This document shows positions 61,719 to 64,000 of a stretch of DNA of 64,000 nucleotides, piece by piece. This DNA comes from Candidatus Adamsella avium (GTDB lineage Bacteria > Cyanobacteriota > Vampirovibrionia > Gastranaerophilales > CAJFVJ01). The notes beneath the pieces are model-generated. The model saw only the letters and a program-made list of their open reading frames with translations, did no database searches and had not been told where the DNA came from. The translations under genes and the position numbers were made by a program. Every line of letters begins with the position of its first letter. The stretch's first letter is position 1. Where the stretch lies: positions 383,266-447,265 of the forward strand of contig CAJFVJ010000001.1 in assembly GCA_904420445.1 (NCBI GenBank). Direction: 5' to 3'.

Positions 61719-64000
61719 TTATCCTTTAATTGCTTCGAGGCAGTCTTCGCAAAGCGCCGGATGGTTTGAGTCTTTGCCTAATTCTCTGTATTTCCAGCAT
61801 CTTTCGCATTTTTCTCCGAGAGCTTTTGTAACGTCGATTTTTATACCTTCTTCTTCATAAGTGTTAAGGATATCAGAAGGTTTTTCTCCGTTTACAAAAA
61901 CCTGAGAAGTGATGAATATAGCTGATAGCTCATCTGCTGAAGATTTAAGCGCCTCTTCAACTGCTTTATCGCCGGCTTCGATGTAGACAGCTGTTTCAAG
62001 AGAACTCCCGACTTTTTTGTCCGCTCTCAGCGGTTCGATAGCTTTTGTGACGATTTCTCTAACTTTGAGGATTTTATCGAGTTTTTCGCTTATTTGAGGA
62101 TTTTGCCATTCAGGTTTTGCTTTTGGCCAGTCTGATAGCAGAATGCTCTCAAGTCCCATTTTCTGACACTCTGGAGTATGAGAGAAAATATCTTCCGCCT
62201 GATGAGGCATAACAGGAACAAGGAATCTTATCAAACTCTGGAATGTTTCAAACAACACTGTCTGGCAGGCTCTTCTTGAAAGCGATTTTTTGCCTGCCGT
62301 GTATAATCTGTCTTTGACAATATCAAGATAAAATGCGCTCAGGTCGACAGCTGCGAAATTCTGAAGATATTGATAATATTTGTAGAATTCGTAGTCGTCA
62401 AAAGCTTTGGTCACATTAACAGTCAATGTCTGCAATTTGTCGAGAGCATATTTGTCTATGTCTTTGAGGTCTTCGTATTTTACGTAATCTTTTGAAGGGT
62501 CAAAGTCATAGAGGTTACCGAGCAGAAATCTTGCGGTGTTTCTGATTTTTTTGAAGACTTCAACAAGCTGTTTAATTATGTTATCGCCGATTTTGACGTC
62601 ATTTCGATAGTCAACGCTTGCCGCCCATAATCTCAAAACATCGGTTCCGTAGACATTTATTACTTCCTGCGGAGCAACGGTGTTCCCGAGGCTTTTGCTC
62701 ATTTTTCTTCCTTCTGCATCAAGGACGAAACCATGGGTCAGAACGGATTTGTAGGGAGCTGTCCCTTTTGTTGCCACACTTGTAAGAAGTGATGACTGGA
62801 ACCATCCTCTGTGCTGGTCAGAGCCTTCGAGGTACATTTCAACGGGTGAGCCTCCTAGTTCGTCTGCTCTTTTGTCAACAACAGCTCTGTGGCTTACTCC
62901 TGAGTCAAACCACACATCCATAATGTTGGTTTCTTTGGTGAGATTTTTGCTGTGACATTTCGGACAGCTAAAGCCTTTTGGAAGCAGCTCTTCTGCGCTG
63001 TATTTGCTCCAGGCATCAGATGATTCTTTTTCAAAGATATCCGCAACGGATTTGATTGTTTCAGGGGTAACGATTGCTTCTCCGCAGTCTTTGCAGTAGA
63101 AAACAGGAATTGGTACCCCCCATGCTCTCTGCCTTGAAATACACCAGTCGGAACGGGAGTCAACCATGTTTGAAATTCTTTGTTCTCCGCTTTTTGGTAT
63201 CCATTCGACTTTTGAGATAGCTTCGAGAGCTTCTTTTTTGAAGGCGCCGACGTTGACAAACCACTGAGAGGTTGCACGGTAGATTACAGGTTTTTTGCAT
63301 CTCCAGCAGTGAGGATAGCTGTGTGTTATCTCACTTGATTTAAGCAGGGCACCTGCTTCTTTCAGTTTTTCGATAACGACCTTGTTTCCTTCTTTGTAAG
63401 ATAATCCTTCGAACTCGCCTGCTTCCGAGGTATAAATTCCTTTGTCATTAAGCGGAGAGAGGATACCTATTTTGTATCTTGCACCGACTTCGTAGTCCTC
63501 AAGACCGTGCCCTGGGGCTGTGTGTACGCATCCTGTACCGGCGTCTGTTGTGACGTGGTCGCCTAAGATTATCATGCTTTTTCTCTCAAACAGAGGGTGA
63601 GTTGTGTTGAGATATTCAAACTCGGCACCTTTCAGTGTTGCAAGAACTTTTATGTCTTCTTCTTTCCAGTCTACTCCATTGAGGAACATTCCGAGCAGAG
63701 CCTGAGCAATGAGATAAATATCACCGTCTTTTTCAACAAGGTTGTAGTCAAGATTTGCGTTCAGTGCTATTGCGAGGTTTGACGGGATTGTCCAAGGAGT
63801 TGTTGTCCAGATTACGGCGTAGAGTTTTTTATCTGTATTGATATTTGCTTTTTTGTATACCTTTTGTGCATCTTCGTCGTCGAATTTAAATCTTACATAT
63901 ATGCTGTCTGAGGTATGGTCTGCGTATTCGACTTCTGCTTCTGCGAGTGCTGTTTCACAGTTTGCACACCAGTATACGGGTTTAAGCCCTTTGTATATAT
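61719..64000 (-). CDS. ileS: Isoleucyl-tRNA synthetase, 5' end outside window
   Basis: The frame stays open to the window edge, so this is the C-terminal part of about 760 codons. Visible parts are the editing (CP1) domain ('TAPGHGLEDYEVG'), 'WCISRQRAWGVPIPVFYC', 'KMSKSLGN' (ATP binding), the anticodon-binding region and a C-terminal zinc ribbon 'CERCWKYRELG...CEDCL'. At the edge the upstream reads 'GLKPVYWCANCETALAEAE', which is also IleRS. It charges tRNA-Ile. Confidence 0.96.
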   Translation of the reverse strand, partial: IYKGLKPVYWCANCETALAEAEVEYADHTSDSIYVRFKFDDEDAQKVYKKANINTDKKLYAVIWTTTPWTIPSNLAIALNANLDYNLVEKDGDIYLIAQALLGMFLNGVDWKEEDIKVLATLKGAEFEYLNTTHPLFERKSMIILGDHVTTDAGTGCVHTAPGHGLEDYEVGARYKIGILSPLNDKGIYTSEAGEFEGLSYKEGNKVVIEKLKEAGALLKSSEITHSYPHCWRCKKPVIYRATSQWFVNVGAFKKEALEAISKVEWIPKSGEQRISNMVDSRSDWCISRQRAWGVPIPVFYCKDCGEAIVTPETIKSVADIFEKESSDAWSKYSAEELLPKGFSCPKCHSKNLTKETNIMDVWFDSGVSHRAVVDKRADELGGSPVEMYLEGSDQHRGWFQSSLLTSVATKGTAPYKSVLTHGFVLDAEGRKMSKSLGNTVAPQEVINVYGTDVLRLWAASVDYRNDVKIGDNIIKQLVEVFKKIRNTARFLLGNLYDFDPSKDYVKYEDLKDIDKYALDKLQTLTVNVTKAFDDYEFYKYYQYLQNFAAVDLSAFYLDIVKDRLYTAGKKSLSRRACQTVLFETFQSLIRFLVPVMPHQAEDIFSHTPECQKMGLESILLSDWPKAKPEWQNPQISEKLDKILKVREIVTKAIEPLRADKKVGSSLETAVYIEAGDKAVEEALKSSADELSAIFITSQVFVNGEKPSDILNTYEEEGIKIDVTKALGEKCERCWKYRELGKDSNHPALCEDCLEAIKG

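Overview
The window is a stretch of bacterial chromosome, most plausibly from the non-photosynthetic sister lineage of Cyanobacteria (Vampirovibrionia/'Melainabacteria', probably the gut order Gastranaerophilales). The basis is the cyanobacteria-like 16S sequence with its shortened variable region near 44655-44690, a Gram-negative envelope gene set (TolC, EmrAB, AsmA, MCE), AT-rich DNA, and proteins that I associate with this group (the 'MGLxASQA' family at 40.4-43.1 kb and the 393-residue membrane protein at 31-32 kb). The assignment is an inference; the 16S gene would settle it.

Region 1 (1-11.6 kb) is visibly more AT-rich than the rest and looks horizontally acquired. It opens with the end of a BREX-type ATP-binding protein, an Lhr-like SF2 helicase and a voltage-gated potassium channel in one tight plus-strand run. 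Four small unknown genes follow. Facing them is a minus-strand block: a Mu/TnsB-type DDE transposase, a MuB/TniB-type AAA+ ATPase, an unknown 221-residue protein, a second divergent MuA-like transposase and a DUF1804-like HTH protein. Repeats of about 21 bp at 11311-11604 look like transposase-binding sites and mark a probable element end 11 bp from the 3' end of a tRNA-Ser(CGA) gene. The left end is not seen, so the defence-like operon may be cargo.

Region 2 (11.7-20.9 kb) holds glutaredoxin, an MCE-domain protein, secreted proteins, a large AsmA-like protein, a divergent cupin/HxlR pair, a metallophosphoesterase and a nucleotidyltransferase flanked by two inverted copies of a MITE-like repeat. 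Region 3 (21.1-29.8 kb) has two MarR-controlled multidrug efflux loci (MarR-DHA2-MATE; TolC<->MarR-EmrA-EmrB) with convincing operators. Region 4 (29.8-35.4 kb) holds a Fur/PerR-rubrerythrin operon, a clade-specific membrane protein behind DtxR-like palindromes, a DtxR/MntR regulator, family-4 uracil-DNA glycosylase, PlsC and AroA.

Region 5 (35.7-39.3 kb) is the translation cluster rpmG-tRNA-Trp-secE-nusG-rplK-rplA-rpmB followed by ribF; rplJ/rplL do not follow rplA. Region 6 (39.3-43.6 kb) has unknown genes, including three paralogues of the MGLxASQA family, each with its own terminator. Region 7 (43.6-49.2 kb) is a complete 16S-23S-5S operon without spacer tRNAs. Region 8 (49.2-64 kb) holds a TPR protein, PHP phosphoesterase-YmdB-RNase Y, RecA, an unusual CDF-CBS-CorC fusion, a large acidic membrane protein, an orphan sugar-binding lipoprotein, a probable RpoZ, a SIS-domain isomerase and the 3' part of ileS.

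The candidates most worth following are the ATPase-helicase-channel operon, the two-transposase element beside tRNA-Ser, the MGLxASQA paralogue array, the CDF-CorC fusion and the MITE family.
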